A stretch of DNA of 64,000 bases from Pseudanabaena sp. Chao 1811. Its GTDB lineage: Bacteria > Cyanobacteriota > Cyanobacteriia > Pseudanabaenales > Pseudanabaenaceae. Positions 54,758 to 63,704 of this stretch are shown piece by piece. Positions within the stretch are counted from its first letter, which is position 1. Each line of letters opens with the position of its first letter. The stretch covers positions 1,962,001-2,026,000 of the forward strand of contig NZ_CP101416.1 of NCBI RefSeq assembly GCF_027942295.1, given 5' to 3'. The position numbers and the translations under genes are program-made. The notes below the pieces were generated by a model. The model ran no database searches. It saw only the letters and a list, made by a program, of their open reading frames with translations, and was not told where the DNA came from.

Positions 54758-57467
54758 ACTTAGTTGCTGCTGTCTTTTTGGTTGTAGTCTTTTTTGTGGT
54801 TTTTGTAGCAGTTTTAGTTGTGGCAGCCTTGGCTGTAGATTTGGTTGCGGTCTTTTTGGTTGTTGTTTTCTTGGTTTCGCTGGAAGCCGCCTTAGTCCGT
54901 TTGCTAGTACTTTTGCTTGACTTAGATTTAGTAGCCAACATGGATAGAGCTTCCTCTAGGGTCAAGGTATCTACGGACTGCTCCTTGGTAAGGGATACAT
55001 TTATCTTGCCATGCTTCACATAAGCGCCATATTTACCATCAAGAATCTCGATCGCTTCATCATCATCGGGGTGCTTACCAAGGGATTTGAGGACTTTGGC
55101 GGCGGCAGCTCCACGTAGGACTTTGGGCTGGGCGAGCAGTTCTAAGGCGCGTTCAAAGGTAATTGTGTAGGGATCGTCAGTGGATTTGAGCGATCGGTTA
55201 TCATCCTTATCGCCATTGCCCTTGACATGGCAAACATAGGGACCAAAGCGCCCTGTATTTACAAACACGCGATTGCCAGTATCAGGATGTGCGCCTAAAG
55301 TACGCGGCAAAGCAAGCAACTTCACGGCAACATCGAGAGTCACCTGTTCAGGCTGCATTCCCTTGGGCAAAGAAGCGCGTTTTGGTTTGGGAACTGCGTC
55401 CGTAGCTTGTCCTAACTGCACGTAAGGTCCATACTGACCGACCATCATAAAGATTGGCTCATTGGTCTCTGGATGGATACCAACTTGATCGGGTCCCTCT
55501 AGTTTCTGCTTGAGTAGCATTTCGATTTTGTCAGGGACGAGATCGGAAGGAGTTAAATTTTGAGGAATGGAGGAATTGACGGTGCGATCGCCTTCTCCAA
55601 CTTGGATATACGCTCCAAATTTACCAATCTTCACCTTGACATCATCATCTAAACCTTCGAGATGGACTGTCCTTGCGGCTTCACCATCGATGAGACTATC
55701 GCGAGACTTGACCTGTCCACTTAGCCCTTGCTCACCTGAATAGAATTTCTTGAGATAGGGCAACCATTCCACACTACCTGTAGAAATATCATCGAGGGTC
55801 TGCTCCATTTTGGAGGTGAAGCTGGGATCAACGAGATTGGGGAAATGCTCTTCTAGCAAACTGGTGACAGCAAAGGCGGTAAAGCTGGGAATAAGAGCAT
55901 TATTGACCAGTTGCACATAACCGCGATCGCAGATCGTGCCGATAATGCTGGCATAGGTGCTAGGACGACCGATGCCTTCACTTTCCAACATTTTCACAAG
56001 GGCAGCTTCGGTATATCTCGCTGGTGGTTGAGTTTCATGTCCGACCGTATTTAATTCCCGACAGACGGGATGATCGCCCATTTTGAGCGGTGGCAAGGTA
56101 ATTTCCTTTTCTTCTAAAGCCGCGTCGGGATCGTCGGAGCCTTCGACATAGGCGCGGAAAAATCCTGCGAAATCAATCCGCTTGCCCGAAGCTCGGAAGA
56201 TGGCATCCTCAACGGTTAACTGGACGCTGAGCATGGTTAACTGGGCATCTGCCATCTGTGAAGCAACGGTACGCTTCCAGATCAGGTCATAAAGTGCCAA
56301 CTCACGACCAGACAAACCCGTTTCTTGGGGGGTGCGGAAGGTTTCTCCCGCAGGACGGATCGCTTCGTGGGCTTCCTGTGCGCCCTTAGATTTGGTGACG
56401 TACTGGCGAGGTTCTTTGCTGAGGAAGTTGTTGCCATACATCTTGGTTACGCATTGACGCGCCGCCGCGATCGCTTGTTGCGATAAATGCACGGAGTCAG
56501 TCCGCATATAGGTAATGTAGCCCTGCTCGTACAAAGCTTGCGCTACTCGCATTGAGTCCCTCGCCGACAGGCGCAGTTTGCGGTTTGCCTCCTGCTGCAT
56601 AGTCGAGGTGGTGAAGGGTGGTGAGGGCTTGCGGGTGGTAGGACGTTCTTCGAGATTGCTCACCGACCAAACTTTGCCATTAAGTCTCTCCTTGAGTGCG
56701 ATCGCCGCCGCTTCATCAAGCAATAAAACCTTGCGACCCTTGGCAATTTTGCCTGTCGCCTCATCAAAGTCTTTACCAGTGGCTACATTTGTCCCACCGA
56801 CGGAGACTAGCTGCACAGGAAATTCTTGCTTAGGTGCATAGAGATTTGCCTTCAAGTCCCAATAGCTACCAGATTTAAAGGCACGGCGCTCCCGTTCACG
56901 GTTCACAATGAGACGGACAGCCACCGACTGTACTCGTCCTGCGGATAGCCCCCAAGCAATTTTTTTCCAGAGCAAAGGCGAGAGGGTATAACCAACAAGG
57001 CGATCGAGAATGCGGCGGGTTTCTTGGGCATGGACAAGGCGATCGTCGATCTGGCGACAATTTTTCAAGGCTCCTTTAATTGCTTCGGAGGTGATCTCAT
57101 GGAAAACCATGCGCTTGATCGGTACTTTCGGCTGCAAAATTTGCAACAAGTGCCAAGAAATACTTTCACCCTCGCGATCTTCGTCAGTCGCCAGAATTAA
57201 TTCCTTAACTCCCTTAAGAGCAGATTTGAGTTCACGGACGATCTTTTTCTTATCGTCTGGCACGATATACAGAGGCTCGAAGTCAGCATCAACATTTACA
57301 CCTAGTTTTGCCCACTCAGAGGATTTTAACTCCGCAGGGATGTCACTAGCTGACTGTGGCAAATCGCGCACATGACCCATTGATGCCTCAACTCGGTACT
57401 CTGAGGGCAAAAAGTTACGAATGGTGCGTGCCTTAGTGGGCGATTCGACAATGACAAGAGTAGACAT
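54756..57467 (-). CDS. topA: DNA topoisomerase I
   Basis: 903 residues from the ATG at 57467 (a TTG four codons upstream is less likely). Relaxes negatively supercoiled DNA. Toprim domain at the N-terminus (VIVESPTKARTIRNFL, LATDEDREGESISWHL). Catalytic Tyr is in YITYMRTDSVHLS (~320). Instead of zinc fingers the C-terminal part has four Topo-C repeats with G-(K/Q/R)-(F/Y)-G-(A/P)-Y (KIGKFGAYIQVG, VGQYGPYVQLG, TGRFGPYVCHV, DGKYGAYVKHG). A ~60-residue Lys/Thr/Ala tail follows, as in histone H1-like tails. The tail is common in cyanobacterial TopA. Confidence 0.97.
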   Translation of the reverse strand: MSTLVIVESPTKARTIRNFLPSEYRVEASMGHVRDLPQSASDIPAELKSSEWAKLGVNVDADFEPLYIVPDDKKKIVRELKSALKGVKELILATDEDREGESISWHLLQILQPKVPIKRMVFHEITSEAIKGALKNCRQIDDRLVHAQETRRILDRLVGYTLSPLLWKKIAWGLSAGRVQSVAVRLIVNRERERRAFKSGSYWDLKANLYAPKQEFPVQLVSVGGTNVATGKDFDEATGKIAKGRKVLLLDEAAAIALKERLNGKVWSVSNLEERPTTRKPSPPFTTSTMQQEANRKLRLSARDSMRVAQALYEQGYITYMRTDSVHLSQQAIAAARQCVTKMYGNNFLSKEPRQYVTKSKGAQEAHEAIRPAGETFRTPQETGLSGRELALYDLIWKRTVASQMADAQLTMLSVQLTVEDAIFRASGKRIDFAGFFRAYVEGSDDPDAALEEKEITLPPLKMGDHPVCRELNTVGHETQPPARYTEAALVKMLESEGIGRPSTYASIIGTICDRGYVQLVNNALIPSFTAFAVTSLLEEHFPNLVDPSFTSKMEQTLDDISTGSVEWLPYLKKFYSGEQGLSGQVKSRDSLIDGEAARTVHLEGLDDDVKVKIGKFGAYIQVGEGDRTVNSSIPQNLTPSDLVPDKIEMLLKQKLEGPDQVGIHPETNEPIFMMVGQYGPYVQLGQATDAVPKPKRASLPKGMQPEQVTLDVAVKLLALPRTLGAHPDTGNRVFVNTGRFGPYVCHVKGNGDKDDNRSLKSTDDPYTITFERALELLAQPKVLRGAAAAKVLKSLGKHPDDDEAIEILDGKYGAYVKHGKINVSLTKEQSVDTLTLEEALSMLATKSKSSKSTSKRTKAASSETKKTTTKKTATKSTAKAATTKTATKTTKKTTTKKTAATK

Positions 57468-57650
57468 ATTAGCCTGCAAGGTTCGCGGTAATCAAAAAAA
57501 CAAACGAGTCAAATTAAAGGTTTATGAAATGCCTTCTTAACCTATATACAATGTTTATGCAGAAAATTACTATTTTTAGCTAGACGGTAATTACTTTAAT
57601 CTAATTATGCAAATTTGTAGTTGACATTTTGCTACATTAGTGATGATTGG

Positions 57651-58097
57651 CTAGATATCGCCACGATATCTTGATAAATTTGCTAAATTTTCTAGTGTGC
57701 GATCGCCTTCATAAAACCTACCATTAATCTCCCATGTGGGAAATCCTCTGATCTTTTTAGCGATACAAAGTTGTCTCTGCGGTTTGAATCCACGACGATC
57801 GCATTCAATTATATCCAATTGATTCGTTGCTTCTAGCCCAAAACGCTCCTTCTGGCTATGGCAATGGGGACACCAATAGGCGGTATACACCTTTGCACCA
57901 ATTTTGCGTAAATGCTTGGCTAAGGCGAGCGCTTGCGGTGTTGATCTGGTGGTGACAGGTTCACCCTTTTCCCCTGTGGTTTGGGCGATCGCAGGAGCAG
58001 TTAAGGTTGGCACAAAGGTCAGTGCCGAAAAACTAGTCATGCCTATGATCGTTATGCTAATGCTGGCTAGTCTTGAAGATATATCGTGAAACTTCAT
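57651..58097 (-). CDS. Exported glutaredoxin-like protein, stand-alone homologue of the LTO1/VKOR thioredoxin domain
   Basis: 148 residues from the ATG at 58097; the reading frame extends to 58139 but lacks a good start there. A signal peptide (FHDISSRLASISITIIGMTS; cleavage near APAIAQ) is followed by ALAKHLRKIGAKVYTAYWCP HCHSQKERFG and CIAKKIRGFPTWEINGRFYEG. The CPHC site and cis-Pro GFP are intact. This is the same sequence type as the C-terminal domain of cyanobacterial VKOR fusions (LTO1), which make disulfides in the lumen, but here the VKOR membrane domain is absent. Confidence 0.85.
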   Translation of the reverse strand: MKFHDISSRLASISITIIGMTSFSALTFVPTLTAPAIAQTTGEKGEPVTTRSTPQALALAKHLRKIGAKVYTAYWCPHCHSQKERFGLEATNQLDIIECDRRGFKPQRQLCIAKKIRGFPTWEINGRFYEGDRTLENLANLSRYRGDI

Positions 58098-58213
58098 AAA
58101 GTACACAGTTGCAAAGTTGCTATTGTAACTATATTCCAAAATTTCTCAAGAGGTTTTAGCTATACTTGGCGTACCCTATGGACTTAGGATTTAGAAACTC
58201 TGCTCAGTGCTGT

Positions 58214-59359
58214 ATGTCAAAATTAGAAAATTTACGAATTGCGATCGTTCATGAATGGTTTGTTAACTATGCGGGGTCAGAGCGAGTCATTGAGCAGTTT
58301 TTAAATATATTTCCCCATGCTGATTTGTTTGCAGTTGTTGACTTTTTAGAGGGTTCGCAAAGGGAATATATCCAGAATAAACAAGTCACGACTACGTTTA
58401 TTCAAAAGTTACCCTTTGCGAATAATAAATTTCGACAATATCTGCCATTAATGCCTATTGCGATCGAGCAGCTTGATTTATCAGCCTATGATTTGATTAT
58501 TTCCAGTTCCCATGCCGTTGCCAAAGGAGTTTTAACTTCCCCCCATCAGTTACATATTTCTTATGTGCATTCACCAATTCGCTATGCGTGGGACTTGCAA
58601 CATCAATATCTACAAGAGTCTAATTTAGAAAGAGGAATTAAAAGCTGGATTGCTAGATGGATCTTGCACTACATCAGAATATGGGATACCCGCACCGCTA
58701 ATGGAGTCGATCGCTTTATTGCCAATTCCCAATTTATCGCCCGTCGGATTTATAAGGTCTATCGGCGTGATGCACAGGTGATTTATCCGCCTGTGGATTT
58801 ACAAAATTACGCTCTTTGTGAGCAGAAGCAGGAGTTCTATCTGACCGCTTCAAGATTAGTTCCCTATAAACGGGTTGATCTAATTGTGGAAGCTTTTTCC
58901 CGCATGGGCGATCGCCAATTAGTTGTCATTGGTGACGGTGAGCAAATGTCTAAAATCCTTGCCAAGGCAGGTAAAAATGTGCATTTACTTGGTTATCGTG
59001 AACCAGCAGAACTAAAAGCATATATGCAGAATGCGAAGGCTTTTGTCTTTGCCTCAGAGGAAGATTTTGGCATTACACCAGTAGAAGCTCAAGCTTGTGG
59101 CACGCCTGTCATTGCCTTTGGTCGTGGCGGAGTGACGGAATCGGTGATCGGGTTGGATCGCGATCGCCCTACAGGTGTATTTTTTGGAGCGCAGTCGGTT
59201 GATAGTATCTGTGAAGCTGTACTAGAGTTTGAAAGGAATCAACATCTAATCAAGCCCCAAGCCTGCCGTGAGAATGCAATGCGATTTTCTATAGAGAGAT
59301 TTCAAACCGAGTTTTATAACTTTGTAAAACGGGCTTGGGAAGATTATCGAACGGTCTGA
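58214..59359 (+). CDS. Glycosyltransferase family 4 protein
   Basis: 381 residues from the ATG at 58214 (MSKLENLRIAIVHEW); in-frame starts at 58178 (ATG) and 58166 (TTG) are possible. GT-B fold: LRIAIVHEWFVNYAGSERVI at the N-terminus, DLIISSSHAVAKGV, and the donor-binding segment FASEEDFGITPVEAQACGTP VIAFGRGG with the EX7E pattern. Likely transfers mannose or a similar sugar during exopolysaccharide or LPS synthesis. It stands alone, without other polysaccharide genes nearby. Confidence 0.9.
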   Translation: MSKLENLRIAIVHEWFVNYAGSERVIEQFLNIFPHADLFAVVDFLEGSQREYIQNKQVTTTFIQKLPFANNKFRQYLPLMPIAIEQLDLSAYDLIISSSHAVAKGVLTSPHQLHISYVHSPIRYAWDLQHQYLQESNLERGIKSWIARWILHYIRIWDTRTANGVDRFIANSQFIARRIYKVYRRDAQVIYPPVDLQNYALCEQKQEFYLTASRLVPYKRVDLIVEAFSRMGDRQLVVIGDGEQMSKILAKAGKNVHLLGYREPAELKAYMQNAKAFVFASEEDFGITPVEAQACGTPVIAFGRGGVTESVIGLDRDRPTGVFFGAQSVDSICEAVLEFERNQHLIKPQACRENAMRFSIERFQTEFYNFVKRAWEDYRTV

Positions 59360-59616
59360 GGATGTTCGTTTTTAGTTAAATGTTTAGCTAGATGGTTGTT
59401 TACAGAAATTATTAAACCTAAAAGTGGCTGAGCATAATTCAAAAACCTGTGACGCACGCGCAATATACATCACAGGTTTTTGGAGTATTTTTTGAACTAT
59501 GTCCAGATAGTTAGCATGATTTTTAAAATCTTCTTTTGGGGAGTATTTTGTTTTTATTGCCCCTTCTATGAGATTCTGGTATCAATATAGACCCTGCATA
59601 ATCTGCAAAAGTGCTT
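59360..59616. other. Intergenic region
   Basis: About 255 bp. A partly decayed palindrome AAAAACCTGTGACGCACGCG ... CACAGGTTTTTGG lies at ~59440-59481, preceded by GTGGCTGAGCATAATT, which resembles the outer arm of family A. No gene is seen. Confidence 0.55.
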
Positions 59617-60303
59617 ATGAGTTCGATTCGTGTTGTCCTAATTGAAGACCATGACCTGACCCGCATGGGCATGAAGATCGCTTTACAACAGCAAGGCGAG
59701 CTTGTCTTTGTTGGTGAGGCGGCAACAGGTGCGGAAGGCGTGTCGCTGGTAAATAGCCAACAACCTGACGTGGCGATCGTGGATTTAGGCTTGCCTGATA
59801 TGGATGGCGTAGAGGTAACGCGCCAAATTAAAGCTGCCGCTACAGAAGGTAAATCTACTAAAGTTTTAATCTTGACCCTAACCGATAACCAAGAGACGGT
59901 ACTCGCTGCCTTTGCCGCAGGAGCAGACTCCTATTGCATCAAAGATATTAGCTCTGAGAACTTGGTACAAGCCCTAAAATTAACGGCTGAGGGCAACTCA
60001 TGGATCGATCCTGCGATCGCTAGCATTGTGTTGCAGCAGGTACGGCGCAAGGAAGCAACTGTCGAAATAGATGCTGCCGAGGCTGATTACAAACAAGTAC
60101 TGGAAGCTACTCCCCTGACTGAGCGTGAGTTAGAGGTATTGTCAGAGATTGTCAATGGTAATAGCAATGCCGAAATTGCAGAACGCCTTTACATTACCGT
60201 TGGGACTGTCAAAACCCATGTGCGAAATATTTTGAATAAGCTCTGTGCGGATGATCGCACTCAGGCCGCAGTCCGTGCTTTACGAGCAGGATTGGTCAAA
60301 TAA
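59617..60303 (+). CDS. NarL/FixJ-type response regulator
   Basis: 228 residues from the ATG at 59617; a GTG two codons upstream is in frame. The receiver domain (~1-120) has IEDHDLTRMGMKIAL, the phospho-Asp in VAIVDLGLPDMDGVEV and the SYCIKDISSENLV lysine. The LuxR-type helix-turn-helix (~160-225) has LTERELEVLSEIVNGNSNAE IAERLYITVGTVKTHVRNIL. A transcription factor activated by phosphorylation; no kinase gene is adjacent. Target genes are unknown. Confidence 0.95.
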   Translation: MSSIRVVLIEDHDLTRMGMKIALQQQGELVFVGEAATGAEGVSLVNSQQPDVAIVDLGLPDMDGVEVTRQIKAAATEGKSTKVLILTLTDNQETVLAAFAAGADSYCIKDISSENLVQALKLTAEGNSWIDPAIASIVLQQVRRKEATVEIDAAEADYKQVLEATPLTERELEVLSEIVNGNSNAEIAERLYITVGTVKTHVRNILNKLCADDRTQAAVRALRAGLVK

Positions 60304-60355
60304 ACAAGTCAAATAAATAAAAACTAGATGGGGCGATTTATGCCACATTAAAAAA

Positions 60356-60420
60356 TAGAACTAAAAGCTATGGCGAACGCGCAGCGTTCGCCATAGCTTT
60401 TAGGGTTTTATATTTAATTG
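60356..60420. repeat. Palindromic repeat, family A copy 3 (inverted)
   Basis: TAGAACTAAAAGCTATGGCG AACGC stem, then GCCATAGCTTTTAGGGTTTT ATATTTAATTG: the reverse-complement arrangement of 19163-19230 and 39175-39238. The core differs (GGCGAACGC instead of GGCGCACGC). Confidence 0.85.
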
Positions 60421-60493
60421 TGCTCAGCTACTTACCACATCTAATAGTTTAGAAAAATTCATCTTATTTAAAGCTTTTAGGTTTTATATATGG

Positions 60494-62392
60494 ATGTACA
60501 GATTTTTAGGTGCATCCATGATCTTCTCAATTTTGAGCGGTGTCGCCAGAATATTAAATTTCCTCTCGGATAAGCTAGCCAATTTAGCTAATTTAATATC
60601 TAAGCCATCGAAGTCGAGCAACTATCCACTACTGCCCCAAAATGATCCCGAAATTTCTCAGCGTCAGGCGTTGCTAATTAAGTCTCGGCAACTGTATCAA
60701 TACAACTACACCTATATTGATTCGCTACCAATGGTGGAAAAAGTGCCAACCAGCGAGAGATTTTCTCTATCTTGGGGATTGTTGGTTGGGAAGGTAGTGG
60801 TCAAGGTATTGCTCAATGATCGCGCTAATCCCGCCGCATTTATTGATAAAGAAAAATCGAAAGCCAAGCAACTGGAATTCTCAAAGAAGTTGCTTGAGGC
60901 GAGTATGGCGAAGTCGGATACCGCTTTGGTGGAATTACTGTCCAACTTACCTACAATTCTTGAAGATGATCCTATTGATGTAGAAGGATCGAATATTCAA
61001 GAATACAACGAGCTTTTTTGGATTATTCCCCTTCCGACAATTAGTCAAAGCTTGTTTAGTAATACTGAATTTGCAAGATTGCGGGTTGCGGGTTTTAATC
61101 CTTTGATGATTCAACGGGTAACTTCTCTGGATGCAAGATTCCCTGTAACTGAAGCCCAGTTCCAATCAGTTTTGGCGGATGATTCTCTCGCTGCCGCAGG
61201 TGCGGAAGGACGCTTATATTTAGCGGATTATGCCGAATTAGAAGCGCTGACTGGAGGGACATTTCCGAAGGGTAAGCAGAAATATATTAATGCCCCTTTA
61301 GCTCTCTTTGCGGTTCCTAAAGGCAAAAAGAGTCTGACTCCGATCGCGATTCAGTTAGGGCAAGACCCCAATACACATCCGATTTTTGTTAGTCAACATG
61401 GGGATGAGCCGAATTGGTTGATTGCGAAAACTGTTGTCCAGATTGCTGATGCTAATTACCATCAACTGATTAGCCATTTAGGACGTACCCATTTATTCAT
61501 TGAACCCTTTGCGATCGCCACAAATCGTCAGTTGGCTAACAATCACCCTTTGTATATTTTGCTGAAGCCCCATTTCCAAGGTACTTTGGCGATTAATGAT
61601 GCTGCCCAGTCAGGACTGGTGAGTGCAGGTGGAACTGTTGATAGCTTATTAGCAGGCACTATTGAGACCGCTCGCGCCCTATCGGTACATGGAGTCAAAA
61701 CCTATAATTTTGATGAGGCAATGCTACCTGTTGCGCTCAAAAAACGTGGCGTTGACGATCCAAAGTTACTGCCTGAATATCCCTATCGCGATGATGCATT
61801 ATTGGTGTGGGAAGCGATCGCTACTTGGGTAAAGAACTATCTCTTCGTTTACTATGGCAGTGATAATGATGTTGCTAGGGATTCAGAACTACAAGCATGG
61901 GTCAAGGAAATAATTGCTAACGATGGCGGTCGGGTAACGAGTTTTGGGCAAAATGGACAGATTCGCACCCTATCCTATTTGGTTGATGCTGTGACCCTGC
62001 TCATCTTTACCAGTAGCGCCCAGCACGCAGCAGTGAACTTTCCCCAAGGTGACTTGATGGACTATGCCCCTGCGATTCCTTTAGCTGGCTATACTCCTGC
62101 GCCCACTAGTACTACTGGGGCAACCATAGATAATTTCTGGTCGATGATTCCTGCCATTGATCAGGCAAAAAGTCAGTTAACGATGACCTATATTCTCGGC
62201 TCGGTCTATTACACGACTTTGGGAGATTATGGCAATGCGTATTTCACTGATGATCGCATTGAGAAGCCTCTGCGCGATTTCCAAGACAATTTGAAGGCGA
62301 TCGAGTCTACGATTAAGTCTCGTAATGAACAACGAAATGTGGACTATAGTTATCTCAGACCATCGCGCATTCCTCAAAGTATTAATATCTAA
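60494..62392 (+). CDS. Lipoxygenase family protein
   Basis: 632 residues, no PLAT domain. Iron ligands fit lipoxygenases: H and H in HLGRTHLFIEPFAIATNRQ (~327 and ~332), H and N in AQHAAVNFPQGD, and a C-terminal Ile (QSINI). The sequence LANNHPLYILLKPHFQGTLA IND is also typical. It oxygenates polyunsaturated fatty acids to hydroperoxides; the iron site looks intact. The N-terminal ~50 residues (FSILSGVARILNFLSDKLAN) include an amphipathic helix that may bind membranes. It is 49 bp ahead of the cyclase-like gene, which suggests co-transcription. Confidence 0.93.
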   Translation: MYRFLGASMIFSILSGVARILNFLSDKLANLANLISKPSKSSNYPLLPQNDPEISQRQALLIKSRQLYQYNYTYIDSLPMVEKVPTSERFSLSWGLLVGKVVVKVLLNDRANPAAFIDKEKSKAKQLEFSKKLLEASMAKSDTALVELLSNLPTILEDDPIDVEGSNIQEYNELFWIIPLPTISQSLFSNTEFARLRVAGFNPLMIQRVTSLDARFPVTEAQFQSVLADDSLAAAGAEGRLYLADYAELEALTGGTFPKGKQKYINAPLALFAVPKGKKSLTPIAIQLGQDPNTHPIFVSQHGDEPNWLIAKTVVQIADANYHQLISHLGRTHLFIEPFAIATNRQLANNHPLYILLKPHFQGTLAINDAAQSGLVSAGGTVDSLLAGTIETARALSVHGVKTYNFDEAMLPVALKKRGVDDPKLLPEYPYRDDALLVWEAIATWVKNYLFVYYGSDNDVARDSELQAWVKEIIANDGGRVTSFGQNGQIRTLSYLVDAVTLLIFTSSAQHAAVNFPQGDLMDYAPAIPLAGYTPAPTSTTGATIDNFWSMIPAIDQAKSQLTMTYILGSVYYTTLGDYGNAYFTDDRIEKPLRDFQDNLKAIESTIKSRNEQRNVDYSYLRPSRIPQSINI

Positions 62393-62393
62393 C

Positions 62394-62427
62394 CCATTAG
62401 AACTGCGTAAAGCGCGGTTCTAATGGA
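62394..62427. repeat. Hairpin between lipoxygenase and cyclase-like genes
   Basis: CCATTAGAAC ... GTTCTAATGG stem around TGCGTAAAGCGCG, right after the lipoxygenase stop; could partly terminate or stabilise the transcript. Confidence 0.6.
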
Positions 62428-62441
62428 ATGGGGCAACTTCA

Positions 62442-63704
62442 ATGATCGAGAAACTTAGCAAAAAACGTTACTCCACAAATCTGTTTGATGTTACGCAGGA
62501 CATCATTGGTGCTTTGCCCCTGAAGTTAGTAGAGCAATGGCTGAGTAGCGACCAAACCTATGATGATGCTTTAAAACTCCTAGAAAGCCATCAAGTACAG
62601 GGTTATAGTGTTTCCTCTGACTCCGTTGGTTTGACTAAGCTTTGTCAGCAAAAGGGACTGCTCGAAATTTTGGCAATGATCAACCAACCGAAAAAGATCG
62701 TATATGGTTATGGCAAAGCGATCGCTGGTGAAAGTGTCGGTATTTGGGCGGCGGACAATACGCAAATGTTTTATCCCGATGCCATCGACGCAGCAACGTT
62801 AGTTTCTACATTGCTGACGATTCAAGATGAGATTAGCAAAAGTTGTCAAATTAAAATTGGAATGGGCGCTCATTATGGCAACTTCTATCAAATTAGTGGC
62901 GGTTTGTATGGTGTAGAAGCGGATGCGATCGAAGAAATTGCGGAGAATCATACCAATGGTGGAGAGATTTTAATCAGTCAAGCGATATGCGATCGCCTTC
63001 CTGCAAATCATAACTTTATCCTTGAGCAGCGCCATGATTTACCGTCATACTTAACTGCTGAGGTTGGTAATATTTATCGTGTTTTAGATGGTGAGCGGTT
63101 GGAACAACTACAACCAGTCGATCAACGTTATCCCATTCCCTATTCTGAAGATTTCTATGCTGATTTATTGGCATATGAAACTCGACTCGCTGATCAGGAT
63201 TTTGCTAATTACCTAACCCATAAATATATGCAGCAGAAAGTAGTAGTACTGATCGAGAGTAAAAGTGAGGCGGAAGATATCCATGAAATTGCTATGTTCA
63301 ATCAGCTCTCTTTTTCTGCATTAATGAAAGATATTGGGCTAAAGTTAATTGATTTTCAAAGGGAAGCAGAAATTAAAGTTATTAGTTCTTTAGGGATTTA
63401 TGCTTTTGATGAAGTGGCTACTGCGATTAGCTTTGCTAAAATCTTTCGTCAGGAACTCGCTAAGCAAGATGTCACCTGTCGCATTGGCATTGATCAAGGT
63501 GAAGTTTTGATTTTTAAACTAGCGATCGGTACTAAAGATATTGCGGGAATGCCTGTCAATATTGCCTCGAAAATGGCTCAAGACAAAGGTGAATTTGGTA
63601 AGTTATATTTGAGTGCTGCGCTCAAAGACGTAGCTGATATGAGTGGATTTAAGGAAATCAAATACACTATCTCTGGAGTGGAAATAACAGCGTATGAAGG
63701 TTAA
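62442..63704 (+). CDS. Protein with two degenerate class III cyclase-homology domains
   Basis: 420 residues, soluble. Two cyclase-like domains are seen: ~90-195 (IKIGMGAHYGNFYQISGGLYGVEADAIEEI ... GEILISQAICDRLP) and ~265-415 (VTCRIGIDQGEVLIFKLAIG, DIAGMPVNIASKMAQDKG). The metal-binding Asp pair is not recognisable in either. In the second domain the transition-state N-x3-R appears as NIASK, so catalysis is doubtful. A regulatory or scaffold role is likelier. It lies directly downstream of the lipoxygenase gene and overlaps the TPM gene start by 11 bp. Confidence 0.8.
   Translation: MIEKLSKKRYSTNLFDVTQDIIGALPLKLVEQWLSSDQTYDDALKLLESHQVQGYSVSSDSVGLTKLCQQKGLLEILAMINQPKKIVYGYGKAIAGESVGIWAADNTQMFYPDAIDAATLVSTLLTIQDEISKSCQIKIGMGAHYGNFYQISGGLYGVEADAIEEIAENHTNGGEILISQAICDRLPANHNFILEQRHDLPSYLTAEVGNIYRVLDGERLEQLQPVDQRYPIPYSEDFYADLLAYETRLADQDFANYLTHKYMQQKVVVLIESKSEAEDIHEIAMFNQLSFSALMKDIGLKLIDFQREAEIKVISSLGIYAFDEVATAISFAKIFRQELAKQDVTCRIGIDQGEVLIFKLAIGTKDIAGMPVNIASKMAQDKGEFGKLYLSAALKDVADMSGFKEIKYTISGVEITAYEG

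Noticed and set aside
54733-55023. 96-codon forward frame that reads as a very hydrophobic protein
   Set aside because: Antisense of the Lys/Thr-rich TopA tail; the Val/Phe runs are reverse complements of Lys/Thr codons.
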